The notes under the pieces were generated by a model that worked only from the letters and a program-made list of their open reading frames with translations, was not told the origin of the DNA and did no database searches. This document shows positions 1 through 9,836 of a stretch of 64,000 bases of DNA, piece after piece. The position numbers and the translations under genes were made by a program. Within the stretch, counting starts at the first letter, position 1; every line of letters starts with the position of its first letter. The stretch is taken from NCBI GenBank assembly GCA_031292525.1, contig JARLGY010000044.1, forward strand, positions 80,964-144,963, written 5' to 3'. The DNA comes from Flavipsychrobacter sp. (GTDB taxonomy: Bacteria; Bacteroidota; Bacteroidia; Chitinophagales; Chitinophagaceae).

Positions 1-1
1 A

Positions 2-397
2 GACACTATTGAATTTGAAGATACCGGCGTTGCGATACTTGAGTTCTATAATGGTGCCATAGGTACCCTTAACTTTACTGTGAACAGTCATAAAAAAAAT
101 ATGGAGGGATCGCTGACCATATTTGGTGAAAAGGGTACGGTAAAGATAGGGGGACAATATTTGAACGAACTGGAATATCAGAATATTGAGGGTTATCAAA
201 TAGAAAGTTTGCCTACAGGCAATACGGCAAATAACTATGGGGATTACCAAGGCTCAATGAGTAACCATGATAAAGTTTATGAGAACCTGGTGGATGTGAT
301 GACGAATAATGCCAGCATATCTGCCAGCGCGTTTGAAGGGCTTAAAACTGTAGAGATCATAGACAAGATATATAATGCGGCTATTGTAAAAAGGTAG
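2..397 (+). CDS. Gfo/Idh/MocA family sugar dehydrogenase, C-terminal part (5' partial)
   Basis: The frame is open from the window edge, so only the last 131 residues are present and the NAD-binding Rossmann domain lies outside. What remains fits the alpha/beta substrate-binding domain of Gfo/Idh/MocA oxidoreductases. The stretch YGDYQGSMSNHDKVYENL followed by a short helical tail resembles WlbA/WbpB-type UDP-sugar 3-dehydrogenases, which start synthesis of di-N-acetylated uronic acids for O-antigens. It ends 6 bp before the formyltransferase-like gene and heads the glycan locus. The WlbA/WbpB assignment is inference from the tail only; another nucleotide-sugar dehydrogenase of this superfamily is possible. 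Confidence 0.75.
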   Translation, partial: DTIEFEDTGVAILEFYNGAIGTLNFTVNSHKKNMEGSLTIFGEKGTVKIGGQYLNELEYQNIEGYQIESLPTGNTANNYGDYQGSMSNHDKVYENLVDVMTNNASISASAFEGLKTVEIIDKIYNAAIVKR

Positions 398-403
398 GAT
401 CGG

Positions 404-1150
404 ATGTTGAAACGAATAGCTTTTTTGGGTGCTAAGTCTATTGGTCTTGAGTGTTTAAACACTTTGCTTACAAAGCAAAATGCTACAGGATGTATTGTAG
501 CTGCATTGTTTACCAGCCTGGATAGGAACGCAACAGCTAACAACAAACTAATTGATTGTGCAGTTGCCAATAATATTACTGTTTATAGCAACATAAACAG
601 TATACTTGATCTTCCACCTTTCGACTACATTATATCAGTACAATATCACGAAATATTAAAAGCCAAACATATAGCTTGTGCTAAAGAACTGGCTATAAAC
701 TTGCACATTGCCCCATTACCAGAATATAGGGGATGCAATCAATTCTCCATGGCTATTATAGACGGACGTACAGAATTTGGATGTACACTGCACAAAATGG
801 ATACCGGGATAGATACCGGCGATATCATTTTTGAGGATAGGTTTGATATCCCTGAAAATTGCTTTGTTGATGAGCTCGTTGATGTTGCTTATATACATGC
901 TCAGGAACTTTTTAATGAAAAAATAGGATTGATTTTAACTGGCGATTATTCATTAACTCCACAAAGTGACCTAGAGCCAATAAGAGGCACGCAAACTATT
1001 TACAGAAAAGATATAGACCGTATGAAGCAGATAGACTTAGGGTGGGATAAAGAAAAAATTGAGCGGCATTTACGGGCAACCTTGATGCCAGGATTTGCTC
1101 CCCCTTATTTTTTACTTAATGACCAGAAGATAAACTTCATAAAAGAGTAA
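404..1150 (+). CDS. Formyltransferase-family protein, probable sugar N-formyltransferase
   Basis: This 248-residue protein has the methionyl-tRNA formyltransferase fold signature. NLHIAPLPEYRG (residues 99-110) supplies the Asn and His of the catalytic triad, and MDTGIDTGD (132-140) ends in the catalytic Asp. The length is well below methionyl-tRNA formyltransferase and the usual C-terminal OB domain is missing, as in sugar N-formyltransferases that transfer formyl from N10-formyl-THF to an amino group on a nucleotide sugar. Its place directly after a sugar dehydrogenase and before glycosyltransferases supports a role in making an N-formylated sugar. The exact substrate cannot be read from the sequence. 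Confidence 0.8.
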   Translation: MLKRIAFLGAKSIGLECLNTLLTKQNATGCIVAALFTSLDRNATANNKLIDCAVANNITVYSNINSILDLPPFDYIISVQYHEILKAKHIACAKELAINLHIAPLPEYRGCNQFSMAIIDGRTEFGCTLHKMDTGIDTGDIIFEDRFDIPENCFVDELVDVAYIHAQELFNEKIGLILTGDYSLTPQSDLEPIRGTQTIYRKDIDRMKQIDLGWDKEKIERHLRATLMPGFAPPYFLLNDQKINFIKE

Positions 1151-1229
1151 ACGTTTAGAATCAACGGAACTAACCGCTACTAACTATATCTATATTTTAG
1201 GAATGATAAAAAGCAATAAATTTTTGTAA

Positions 1230-2264
1230 ATGCAGGCAGGTTATAAAATGCTTATGCTAGGCACTTTTAAAACTGGCGCACTTGAAAACTATTTTGTAAA
1301 TGGGTTTCTAAAGCTCGGGTATGAAGTAGAGGTGTTTAATATAGAATTAGATTATAAAAATGTTATTTCAAAGATCATCAATAGGATTAGCCCAAGGTTT
1401 TTGCTGAAAGAATTGAATGATAAAGTAGTTCAGCTTTGCAGAAAGAAAAAAACTGATGTAATTTTTATATGCAAAGGGATGTCCCTTTTTCCCGAAACAA
1501 TTGAAGAAATAAAAAAATATACAAGGCTTATTGTAAATTATAATCCTGACCATCCATATGAATTTTATTCAAGAGGCAGTGGTAATAAATTTATAGAAAG
1601 CAGTGTAAAACATTACAATGTATTTTTCAGCTACTCTAAAAATATATCGGTAAGTGTGCAAGAGAAGTATGGTGTTGATTCTTATTGTATACCTTTTGGA
1701 TATGATTCCAATACTATAGATAAATATGCCCTTGATTATAATGATGAATATAAAGACTCTTTTTTGTTTTTTGGAGCCTGGGATGAAGGGCGCTCTTCCT
1801 TTTTAAATAATGTAAAGAGAAATGATCTTGAAATTTTTGGCGACCCGGAGTGGAAAACAAAAACTACTTCAAAAGAATTTATACAGCAAAATTTTCAAAA
1901 TAGAAAACTTTATGGAAGTGAGCTTTACCAAAAAATAAAGTCTTACGCGGGTGTAATAAACCTGCTGCGTCAGCAAAATCTAATTGAGGCATCGCATAAT
2001 ATGCGCACTTTTGAAGTACCTGGGTATGGAGGGTTATTAATCAGTCAATTCACCGAAGAACAGGCTTCATTTTTTACACCTGATGTAGAAGCGATATACT
2101 TTACTTCTCCAGTAGAGTTAGATGAAAAAATGGAATTTCTAAAAAATAATGACCAGGTTGTGCTTGAAATAAAAAAGAATGCTTTGAATAGAAGTAGCAG
2201 GAGTGGTTACTCATATGACGAGCGGTGTAAGAGCATGGGAAGTATTTTCGACAAATATTTATAA
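1230..2264 (+). CDS. CgeB-like glycosyltransferase
   Basis: A 344-residue protein with no signal peptide. The N-terminal half resembles the first Rossmann domain of GT-B transferases. The C-terminal half contains NMRTFEVPGYGGLLISQFTE, typical of the CgeB-type family of GT1/GT4-like glycosyltransferases, in which this region contacts the nucleotide sugar. It probably transfers one sugar during repeat-unit assembly in the cytoplasm. The start is the first ATG; an in-frame Met six codons later (MLMLGTF) is an alternative. The gene is strikingly AT-rich. The next gene begins 4 bp downstream, so the two are probably co-transcribed. Confidence 0.75.
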   Translation: MQAGYKMLMLGTFKTGALENYFVNGFLKLGYEVEVFNIELDYKNVISKIINRISPRFLLKELNDKVVQLCRKKKTDVIFICKGMSLFPETIEEIKKYTRLIVNYNPDHPYEFYSRGSGNKFIESSVKHYNVFFSYSKNISVSVQEKYGVDSYCIPFGYDSNTIDKYALDYNDEYKDSFLFFGAWDEGRSSFLNNVKRNDLEIFGDPEWKTKTTSKEFIQQNFQNRKLYGSELYQKIKSYAGVINLLRQQNLIEASHNMRTFEVPGYGGLLISQFTEEQASFFTPDVEAIYFTSPVELDEKMEFLKNNDQVVLEIKKNALNRSSRSGYSYDERCKSMGSIFDKYL

Positions 2265-2268
2265 ACAA

Positions 2269-3375
2269 ATGAAAATAGGAATAGTAATTACTCACCCTAC
2301 ACAATTTGATGTTCCAATTTTTAAATTGGGGCATGAATTTATCGAGGTAATATATACAGATAGAAAAAGAGTAACCAATATATATGATCCTGAGATAAAG
2401 CAGACTGTAAAATGGGGCGATAAAAATCTGGAAGGCTATAAATTTGATATTATTCCGGAAAAAGAAGCTTCCAAATGGCTATACAGAAAGTTTAAATCTG
2501 CCCAATATGATCTTGTAATTACAAATGGTTATGCCAATAAATATTATATTTTATCGATAGTATTAGGTAAATTCTTTGCCCTTAAAAATGCGATAAGAGT
2601 TGATTCGGTTTTGTATAATAACAAAAGTGGCGCTAAAAGAATATACAAGCAACTAGTTTATTTCTTTTTAAAAATATTTATAGATCATTTTTTTGTAGTA
2701 GGTACCCTATCTAAAAACCATCTTTTGAAGTATGGAATAAAAGATGAAAAAATATCCAATTACGGGTATATTTCAGACAACGATTTTTTTTCTACCAGCC
2801 TGGAGGTACCGTCTGAACAAAAAAAAGAGCTTAAGGAAGTATTAGGTATTTCACCTGCGTCAAAAGTTGTGCTTTGTATATCTAAGCATAATGAAAGAGA
2901 GGCACCCTTTGATACACTACAGGCATTTGAAAAACTGCACGATAATACTTTGCATCTACTGCTTATTGGAGATGGTCCACTACATCAAAAGTTAATTGAC
3001 ATGGCAGGTAGTCTAAACATAAAGAATATATCATTTGCAGGATACATTAAATTTACTGACTTGCCTATTTATTATAGCATTTCAGATGTTTTTATTCACG
3101 ACTCTCATGATGAGCCTTGGGGGGTATCTGTGCAGGAAGCTATAGCTTGCGCGTTGCCTGTTATAACATCTGATAAGGTTGGAGCTTCATTTGATCTGAT
3201 ATTAGAGGGGAAGAATGGCTATGTTTTTAAGGCAGGGGATGTTGAAGGATTGGTTGAAAAGATGAAATTGTCGTTGGTAATGGATAAAGCTCTATTGGCA
3301 CAAACTAATTTGGCAATTTTGGATCAATGGAATTATAAAAATACATTAGAGAATATTGTTGCAGCAGTTTCATAG
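2269..3375 (+). CDS. Glycosyltransferase family 4
   Basis: A 368-residue GT-B glycosyltransferase. The C-terminal domain has the GT4 signature: IGDGPL in the nucleotide-binding region and an E-x7-E pair at about residues 282 and 290 within EPWGVSVQEA. I chose ATG 2269 because it gives the usual N-terminus MKIGIVITHPTQFD and lies 4 bp after the previous stop. An earlier in-frame start would overlap the upstream gene and add a tail unlike this family. Probable role: retaining sugar transfer to the lipid-linked repeat unit on the cytoplasmic face of the membrane. Confidence 0.85.
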   Translation: MKIGIVITHPTQFDVPIFKLGHEFIEVIYTDRKRVTNIYDPEIKQTVKWGDKNLEGYKFDIIPEKEASKWLYRKFKSAQYDLVITNGYANKYYILSIVLGKFFALKNAIRVDSVLYNNKSGAKRIYKQLVYFFLKIFIDHFFVVGTLSKNHLLKYGIKDEKISNYGYISDNDFFSTSLEVPSEQKKELKEVLGISPASKVVLCISKHNEREAPFDTLQAFEKLHDNTLHLLLIGDGPLHQKLIDMAGSLNIKNISFAGYIKFTDLPIYYSISDVFIHDSHDEPWGVSVQEAIACALPVITSDKVGASFDLILEGKNGYVFKAGDVEGLVEKMKLSLVMDKALLAQTNLAILDQWNYKNTLENIVAAVS

Positions 3376-3421
3376 TTATTATTGAATAAATCTACTTATT
3401 TTACTTTTTAACACTATCGAT

Positions 3422-4030
3422 ATGATCTTGTATGGAGCGAGTGGCCACGGTAAGGTTATTATTGAAATATTAGAGCTTTTAGGTGACCAGAATATTATAA
3501 TTTGGGACGATGCATTAAAATCTGATGTTTGGCATTACCCTGTATCAAAACCTGATCTGCAATTTGCAGGATTAGAAAAATTAATCATTTCAATAGGCTA
3601 CAATAATATCCGCAAGGCAATTGCAGAAAGACTAATTGGTAAATTTTTATTTGGCAACGCTATACACCCCCAAACTAATATATCTAAAAGGGTTAAATTG
3701 GGAGCAGGTACAGTTGTAATGGCTGGTGTTTCTATAAATGCAGATGTTGTAATTGGTAAGCATTGCATTATAAACACCAATGCATCAATTGACCACGATT
3801 GTCTTATTGCAAACTATTGTCATGTATCACCCAATGTAACACTTTGCGGTAATGTAACTGTTGATGTTGGTACACATATAGGAGCGGGTGCTACTGTTAT
3901 ACCGGGTATATCTATAGGCAAGTGGTGCACTATAGGGGCTGGAACAACTGTAATTAAAGATGTGCCTGATTTTGCTACTGTAGTAGGTGTGGCAGGTAGG
4001 ATCATCAAAATGAAAAAATCAAATGACTAA
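3422..4030 (+). CDS. NeuD/PglD-family sugar O- or N-acyltransferase
   Basis: This 202-residue protein has an N-terminal nucleotide-sugar-binding segment (ILYGASGHGKV) followed by a left-handed beta-helix of hexapeptide repeats (from about residue 80 to 190). The motif IDHDC places a His at residue 125, the position of the catalytic base in PglD-type acetyltransferases. These enzymes use acetyl-CoA to acetylate UDP-amino-sugars or sialic-acid-like sugars. The stop overlaps the start of the next glycosyltransferase by 8 bp, which suggests translational coupling. The acceptor is unknown; N-acetylation of a UDP-4-amino sugar is one possibility. Confidence 0.85.
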   Translation: MILYGASGHGKVIIEILELLGDQNIIIWDDALKSDVWHYPVSKPDLQFAGLEKLIISIGYNNIRKAIAERLIGKFLFGNAIHPQTNISKRVKLGAGTVVMAGVSINADVVIGKHCIINTNASIDHDCLIANYCHVSPNVTLCGNVTVDVGTHIGAGATVIPGISIGKWCTIGAGTTVIKDVPDFATVVGVAGRIIKMKKSND

Positions 4031-5195
4031 GCATTCAATGAAAGTATCTAAAAACCTGGTATGTGCCATTTATAATCATCCTGAAGCGTATCCACCAACA
4101 TTAAATGCTATTGAACAATTGAGTAACATATACGATAACATATATGTACTCTACAGGCCCAATCTTAATAATTTATGGCAATATCCATCAAATGTTAAAC
4201 TCATCTCAAGTGGTAAACAGATAATAAGTGTAAAGGCACAAGCCTGTCAATCAATTTTTAAAAAATTTTACCAATTTTTAAATTTTACATTTATTCTTTT
4301 AAAGTTACATATAAAATATAAACCTAAAACAATATTATTATATGATGGCATACCCCTGCTGTCCCATTTTATTGTCAGTAAATTATGGAGGAAACCACAA
4401 ATTGCCTGGTATCATAACCATGATGTAATGGGTAAGGATCAAAGGAAATATAGTGTAGGTTGGTTTGCCACACATTTTGAAGGCAGTGCTTTGGCAAAAC
4501 TTGATATTTTTTCGTTGCCATCTGAAGAACGTAAAGTATATTTTGACTTATCACACTTTACTGGGAAGTATTTTTATATTCCCAATTATCCATCATTAGC
4601 ATTTTACGATAAATTTCATAAGAATGTAGTAAACGATGGGCGGCTGAAATTAATATATCAAGGATCAATAAGCAAAGGCCATGGTATAGAAGAAATAATA
4701 TCTTTTATAGCAACACATGAAGGTGAAACATATTTAACTTTAATTGGTAATGTAAACGATGAATATAAAGAAGAGCTTATTGCTTTGATAAAACAACTAA
4801 ATATAGATGTGAAAGTAAAAATACAGCCTCCTGTTAACTATGCACTTTTGCCCGCCATAACAATAAATCACGATATAGGTTTAGCAATACATACCCCACA
4901 CAATTTAATATATGCCACAGGTGGCACGGCTTCTAATAAAATATATGAATATGCTGCTGTTGGGTTACCAGTTTTATATTTTGGAAATGAGCATTATAAT
5001 CAAGCATTGTCGAAATATAAATGGACATTCGCTACAGACTTATCAATGAGTAGCATACAAAATCAGATCGATTACATCAGGTTGAACCTAGATCAATTAT
5101 CGGTATCTGCTTTGTCAGATTTCAATAAAGACTTGAATTTTGAATCGGTTTTTTCCCAGGTTATAAATTACCTCAACTCTATTAGATCAATATAA
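4023..5195 (+). CDS. Glycosyltransferase (GT-B fold, GT4-like)
   Basis: A 390-residue protein with a GT4-like C-terminal half: LIYQGSISKGHGIEE opens the second Rossmann domain, and ATGGTASNKIYEYAAVGLPV is the nucleotide-sugar-binding region. The usual E-x7-E pair is degenerate, so the specific family is uncertain. The start overlaps the acyltransferase gene by 8 bp; an in-frame Met five codons later (MKVSKN) is an alternative start. The stop codon overlaps the start of the polymerase gene by one base (TAATG). It is probably a cytoplasmic sugar transferase for repeat-unit assembly. Confidence 0.78.
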   Translation: MTKHSMKVSKNLVCAIYNHPEAYPPTLNAIEQLSNIYDNIYVLYRPNLNNLWQYPSNVKLISSGKQIISVKAQACQSIFKKFYQFLNFTFILLKLHIKYKPKTILLYDGIPLLSHFIVSKLWRKPQIAWYHNHDVMGKDQRKYSVGWFATHFEGSALAKLDIFSLPSEERKVYFDLSHFTGKYFYIPNYPSLAFYDKFHKNVVNDGRLKLIYQGSISKGHGIEEIISFIATHEGETYLTLIGNVNDEYKEELIALIKQLNIDVKVKIQPPVNYALLPAITINHDIGLAIHTPHNLIYATGGTASNKIYEYAAVGLPVLYFGNEHYNQALSKYKWTFATDLSMSSIQNQIDYIRLNLDQLSVSALSDFNKDLNFESVFSQVINYLNSIRSI

Positions 5196-6604
5196 TGGGA
5201 ATAGCACTAAATAATAAAAATTTACAATCTACTAAGGAGATTAACATATTTAATAAATATGTAGTAACATATATTTTAATTGGTCAGATATTTAGCTTTA
5301 TAGTATTTGGGTTTAATGTATATTTCCAAATTGCATTTTTTATAACTCTTTCACAGTGCACTTTATTATTTTTTAATATAGGTAAAATAATACCAATACG
5401 TTACTTGATAGGCACAATGTACAGTATTAACTATTTGTTGGTGCCCGTTATTATGTATAGTGGGTTAAATGAAAATGTATCAGAAGATTATCGTATGGTT
5501 GGTTTGCCAGATGTTTATTTTTCTTATGCTATTCCTGCAATGTTGATGTTGATTTTAGGTTTACACTTATTTAAATCAAAAGATGACAGTATATTAAATG
5601 TTAAAAAAATTACAGCTATTGCGATAAGCAGCCCTAAGTTACCTATATATTTAATTATTATAGGATTAATTTGCGGTTTTATAAGCCCTTTTGTCCCGTC
5701 TGAAATTAGTTTAATTTTTGATAGCATTGGCTATTTTAAATATGTAGGCTTCTTTTTATCATTATTTAATGGTAAACCTATTAATTATTTATATTTGGCT
5801 TTGACTTATGGGCTATTATTAATTATATCTTTAACGTCAAGTTTATTTAATGACTTATTAAATCTGCTATTTTTTCTCGGCTTTATTTTAGCATTGCGTT
5901 ATAAAGTTTCTAATAGAACTAAAATCTTAGGGATACTTGCAGTGATAGTTTTGGTTGTTTTAATTCAGACTATAAAATTTCAATTACGGGAAAAAGTTTC
6001 AAGTAATATTAGTGTTTTAACTAAAATTAATGAGGCAATATCCGAGAGCAGTGAACAAAGCGAAACAAAGACTACCAAAGACAAAATTGCAGATGTATTA
6101 GTACGCTTAGACCAGGGTTGGGTAACATCCAAAAGTATTGAATATTTCAATACTGGTGGCTATGAATTACAAAATGGTAAGCATGCCATTATTATATTAA
6201 AATCATCTATTTTACCCCGCATCTTAGCGCCTGACAAATTAAAAATAGGTGACCCTCAGGAATTTAATAAGTATTCAGGCCATTACGTAAATGATGGTAC
6301 TTCTATAGCACTTGGCATTTTTGCTGATGGTTATATAGATTTTGGACAAGCAGGTATTTTAGAAGTATTTGTTTTTGGATTAATTATCAGCTTGTTTATA
6401 AAAATATATCATAAAATGGATAGTAAGTACCCATTAATAAAAATATTTATTCCTATTGGTTTTTTTTATGCAGTGCGGCCAGATACTGATACGCAATCAG
6501 CCTTAGGCGCTTTATTTAAGATAACATTCATTATTTGGCTTGCCATGATATATATAAGTAATAATTACAAGCGATTTGCTGCGGTAGCAAAAAGAGTAAA
6601 ATAA
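5195..6604 (+). CDS. Wzy-like O-antigen / oligosaccharide repeat-unit polymerase
   Basis: This 469-residue protein is highly hydrophobic, with about ten or more predicted membrane segments. A large hydrophilic stretch near residues 270-340 is rich in charged residues and could be the periplasmic loop typical of Wzy polymerases. Such proteins join lipid-linked repeat units on the periplasmic face of the inner membrane. Sequence conservation in this family is poor, so the call rests on topology, length and position among glycosyltransferases. A Wzx flippase, the usual partner, is not in the window. The start overlaps the previous stop by one base. Confidence 0.7.
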   Translation: MGIALNNKNLQSTKEINIFNKYVVTYILIGQIFSFIVFGFNVYFQIAFFITLSQCTLLFFNIGKIIPIRYLIGTMYSINYLLVPVIMYSGLNENVSEDYRMVGLPDVYFSYAIPAMLMLILGLHLFKSKDDSILNVKKITAIAISSPKLPIYLIIIGLICGFISPFVPSEISLIFDSIGYFKYVGFFLSLFNGKPINYLYLALTYGLLLIISLTSSLFNDLLNLLFFLGFILALRYKVSNRTKILGILAVIVLVVLIQTIKFQLREKVSSNISVLTKINEAISESSEQSETKTTKDKIADVLVRLDQGWVTSKSIEYFNTGGYELQNGKHAIIILKSSILPRILAPDKLKIGDPQEFNKYSGHYVNDGTSIALGIFADGYIDFGQAGILEVFVFGLIISLFIKIYHKMDSKYPLIKIFIPIGFFYAVRPDTDTQSALGALFKITFIIWLAMIYISNNYKRFAAVAKRVK

Positions 6605-6829
6605 TAAATAAGTTAATTTGATTTGATTGTCTTTTGAGAAACGATTATTCCACTTATAAAAACGCGGCAATCTAGTCATTGCCAATCGATGTGTACATTA
6701 GCTGCTGGAATATACGTACATGTAATATTGGCAATAACCCATTTCTTTTTAAATGATACGTTTTGTTTGTATTTTTTTATTATCTGCTTAATAAGGAACA
6801 GATAAAAATAAGAATGTTGCTATATATAG

Positions 6830-7954
6830 ATGAAGAGAATTTTGATTTCTTACGAGTATTTCTTGCCTGCTTTTAAAGCGGGGGGACCAGTACAATCGAT
6901 TGCAAACATGGCTAGGCAACTATGCGATTCTTACGACTTGTATATAGTATGTTCTAATTCAGATGCTGGTGAGAGCAGTTCTTTACCGGAGATCGTTTCA
7001 GATACATGGACAGATTTTGAAAATGGTGTTGCCCAAGTATATTATATCTCGCAAGAGGAAAAGAAATTCGGCACTATAAGAAAGATCGTACGGGAAATTA
7101 AACCCGATTATATTTTTGCGAATGGTATCTACTCTTTTTTATTTTCTTTAGCTCCAATATTAGTACGTAGCAAGGCAAAGAAGATAATGTCTGTGAGAGG
7201 AATGCTGCACCCAGGCGCTTTGTCGGTAAAAAGTCTAAAGAAAAATATTTTCTTATCTATTTTCAAGGCCCTAGGGATTCAAAATAAAGTCACTTTTCAT
7301 GTAACTGATGAGAAGGAAGCGGGATATGTAAGAAATGTTTTTGGTGAAAAAGTTGGAATAGCTATTGCAGAAAATTTTCCTAAACAAATTAAGGCATCGG
7401 CACAGGCATACAAAAATGCAAATGAATTAAAGCTGGTAAGTATTGCGCTTATCAGCCCAATGAAGAATCATTTACTTGCAATTGAAGCGCTGAAGAACGT
7501 GCCCAGCAAGGTGGTTTATGATATTTATGGTCCTGTTAAAGACGCAAACTATTGGGAAGAGTGTAAAAAAGAGATCACAAAGCTATCGGCCAATATCATT
7601 GTGAATTATATGGGGGATCTCCAACCAGAAAAACTGGTAAGCACCTTGGCTCAATACAATGTTTTCATATTGCCGAGCAAGAGTGAGAATTTTGGACATG
7701 CTATTTATGAGGCGCTTGCTTGTGGGGTGCCTGTAATTACCAGCTACTTTACACCCTGGAATAATTTGGAAGAGCAAAAGGCTGGCTTGAACGTAGATAT
7801 TTCTGATATTAATGACATGACAAAAGCCATTGACAAACTTGCATTGGTCGATAATGAAACGTTTATGAAATGGAGTGAGGGTGCTAGCCAACTGGCTCAA
7901 AAAGCTGTATCTTTTGAAGGAACTAAGCTCAAGTACTTCAGGCTTTTTTTATAA
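6830..7954 (+). CDS. Glycosyltransferase family 4
   Basis: A 374-residue GT-B transferase. The N-terminal sequence KAGGPVQSIANMARQL is the sugar-acceptor glycine loop common in GT4 enzymes. An E-x7-E pair lies at about residues 286 and 294 (ENFGHAIYE), followed by ALACGVPVITS, the nucleotide-sugar-binding region. It is separated from the polymerase gene by a 225-bp gap in which I see only a short inverted repeat (GGCAAT and ATTGCC near 6666-6683) and no convincing terminator. It may therefore belong to the same transcript or start a second one. Confidence 0.85.
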   Translation: MKRILISYEYFLPAFKAGGPVQSIANMARQLCDSYDLYIVCSNSDAGESSSLPEIVSDTWTDFENGVAQVYYISQEEKKFGTIRKIVREIKPDYIFANGIYSFLFSLAPILVRSKAKKIMSVRGMLHPGALSVKSLKKNIFLSIFKALGIQNKVTFHVTDEKEAGYVRNVFGEKVGIAIAENFPKQIKASAQAYKNANELKLVSIALISPMKNHLLAIEALKNVPSKVVYDIYGPVKDANYWEECKKEITKLSANIIVNYMGDLQPEKLVSTLAQYNVFILPSKSENFGHAIYEALACGVPVITSYFTPWNNLEEQKAGLNVDISDINDMTKAIDKLALVDNETFMKWSEGASQLAQKAVSFEGTKLKYFRLFL

Positions 7955-8071
7955 AGGTTAGCATATCTTGGTTAAAGGAATTACAAACCTAACTGATCTG
8001 CGTATTATTAACTTTCTTACACTGCATTGCTATTTATATTTTCTATTGAACGACTAAATAAAATATTTTAA

Positions 8072-9799
8072 ATGATCATACTCGGTATTAACGCATATCA
8101 TGCTGATTCAAGCGCAGCTATATTAGTAGATGGAAAATTGCTGGCCGCAACTGAAGAAGAGAGATTTACCCGTGTTAAACACTGGGCGGGTTTCCCGGCA
8201 CAGGCTATATTATTTTGCCTGCGCGAAGCTGGTGTCACTATAGACCAGGTTGACCATATAGCGATAGGTAGAGACCCTAAAGCGAAGTTTGACAAAAAAG
8301 TAAAATTTTTGCTGAAGAACCCAATGGGGGGAATTGCTACAGTTAAAAACAGGTTGCAAAATGCAAAAAAAGTATCCTCTCTTGAAGATGAGTTTGCAGC
8401 AATTACTGGTGTGCCTGCCGCTGCTATTAAGCCTAAAATACACCAGGTAGAGCATCACAGAAGCCACCTGGCATCAGCATTTTTTGCTAGTCCATTTGAT
8501 GAAGCTGCACTTTTGTCTATTGATGGGTCCGGAGACTTTACCACTACCATGATAGCTACAGGGAAGGGTAATAAGATAACTGTAATCGATTCAGTTGATT
8601 TTCCTGTATCGGTTGGTTCTTTCTATACCAGTTTTACACAGTGGCTGGGATTTCCTCACTACGGTGATGAGTATAAAGTAATGGGGCTGGCTCCTTATGG
8701 CGAACCAAAATATGTAGATAAGCTGCGCGATGTGATACAGTTTACTGACAATGGCCTTTTTACATGGAACCACAAATACTTTAAGTCTGCTAAGGATGTT
8801 ATAGTTACTTATGGCGAAGACCATGTACCTGTGGTAGGTACCTTGTTTACCGACTATATGGAAGAAAAGTTTGGTAAAGCACGGGGTAAAGGCGATGAAC
8901 TGACCCAGTTTCATAAAGATATGGCTGCTTCTGTGCAAAGGTTTACAGAAGAGATCATTTTTCATATTGTGAATCATTTGCAAAAGCGTACAGGCCTTAA
9001 GAACTTATGTATAGCTGGCGGTGTGGCGCAGAACTCTGTTGCTAATGGAAAGATATTGAAGAACAGCGATTTTGAAAACCTTTATATTCCGTCTGCTGGC
9101 CATGATGCAGGTATATCTATGGGGTGTGCACTGTATGTATATAACCAACTGTTAGATCAGCCAAGGGCTGCATCTATAGCATCAGCATATACAGGCAGCA
9201 AGTACAGCAATGAAGAGATAGAAGCTTACCTTAAATCGAGGGATATAGCATACACCAGGTATTCAGACGAGGATCTGTATGAAAAGGTATCAGCAAGGCT
9301 TATAGATAGTGGTGTTATTGGCTGGTTCCAGGGTAGGGCAGAGTTTGGTCCACGTGCATTAGGAGGCAGGTCTATACTAGCTGACCCAAGAAGGATAGAT
9401 GCAAAGGAATTACTGAATTCAAAGATCAAACGTCGCGAAAGCTTCAGGCCTTTTGCACCCTCTATACTTAAAGAATATGTAGCCGAGTATTTTGAACTTG
9501 CGGACGACGTCCCTTTTATGGAAAAGGTGTTCCCAATAAAGAAAGAAAAGCATAGCATTATACCTGCGGTTACCCATGTGGATGGAACAGGGCGTTTACA
9601 ATCTGTAGATAAGGAAGTTTCACCACGTTATTATAACCTGATAGAAGCGTTTCGTAAAAAAACTGGTGTGCCAATATTGTTGAATACATCGTTTAACGAA
9701 AACGAACCAATAGTAAACTCTCCTGAAGAAGCGCTGAATTGTTTCTTGCGTACACAAATGGACATGTTGGTGATGGAGAACATCGTTGTTGAACGTTAG
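8072..9799 (+). CDS. Carbamoyltransferase, NodU/CmcH family
   Basis: A 575-residue protein of the usual NodU/CmcH length. The N-terminal ASKHA-type domain starts with ILGINAYHADSSAA, and HHRSHLASAFFASPF carries the metal-binding histidines. The C-terminal YrdC-like domain contains GWFQGRAEFGPRALGGRS, which forms the carbamoyl-adenylate site. These enzymes use carbamoyl phosphate and ATP to carbamoylate a hydroxyl group, here probably on a sugar of the surface glycan. The ATP-grasp pseudogene two genes downstream resembles carbamoyl-phosphate synthase large-subunit-type proteins that are often found with glycan loci. Confidence 0.9.
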   Translation: MIILGINAYHADSSAAILVDGKLLAATEEERFTRVKHWAGFPAQAILFCLREAGVTIDQVDHIAIGRDPKAKFDKKVKFLLKNPMGGIATVKNRLQNAKKVSSLEDEFAAITGVPAAAIKPKIHQVEHHRSHLASAFFASPFDEAALLSIDGSGDFTTTMIATGKGNKITVIDSVDFPVSVGSFYTSFTQWLGFPHYGDEYKVMGLAPYGEPKYVDKLRDVIQFTDNGLFTWNHKYFKSAKDVIVTYGEDHVPVVGTLFTDYMEEKFGKARGKGDELTQFHKDMAASVQRFTEEIIFHIVNHLQKRTGLKNLCIAGGVAQNSVANGKILKNSDFENLYIPSAGHDAGISMGCALYVYNQLLDQPRAASIASAYTGSKYSNEEIEAYLKSRDIAYTRYSDEDLYEKVSARLIDSGVIGWFQGRAEFGPRALGGRSILADPRRIDAKELLNSKIKRRESFRPFAPSILKEYVAEYFELADDVPFMEKVFPIKKEKHSIIPAVTHVDGTGRLQSVDKEVSPRYYNLIEAFRKKTGVPILLNTSFNENEPIVNSPEEALNCFLRTQMDMLVMENIVVER

Positions 9800-9836
9800 T
9801 CGATACAAGAACAGGATAAAATAAGAGAGGATATAA

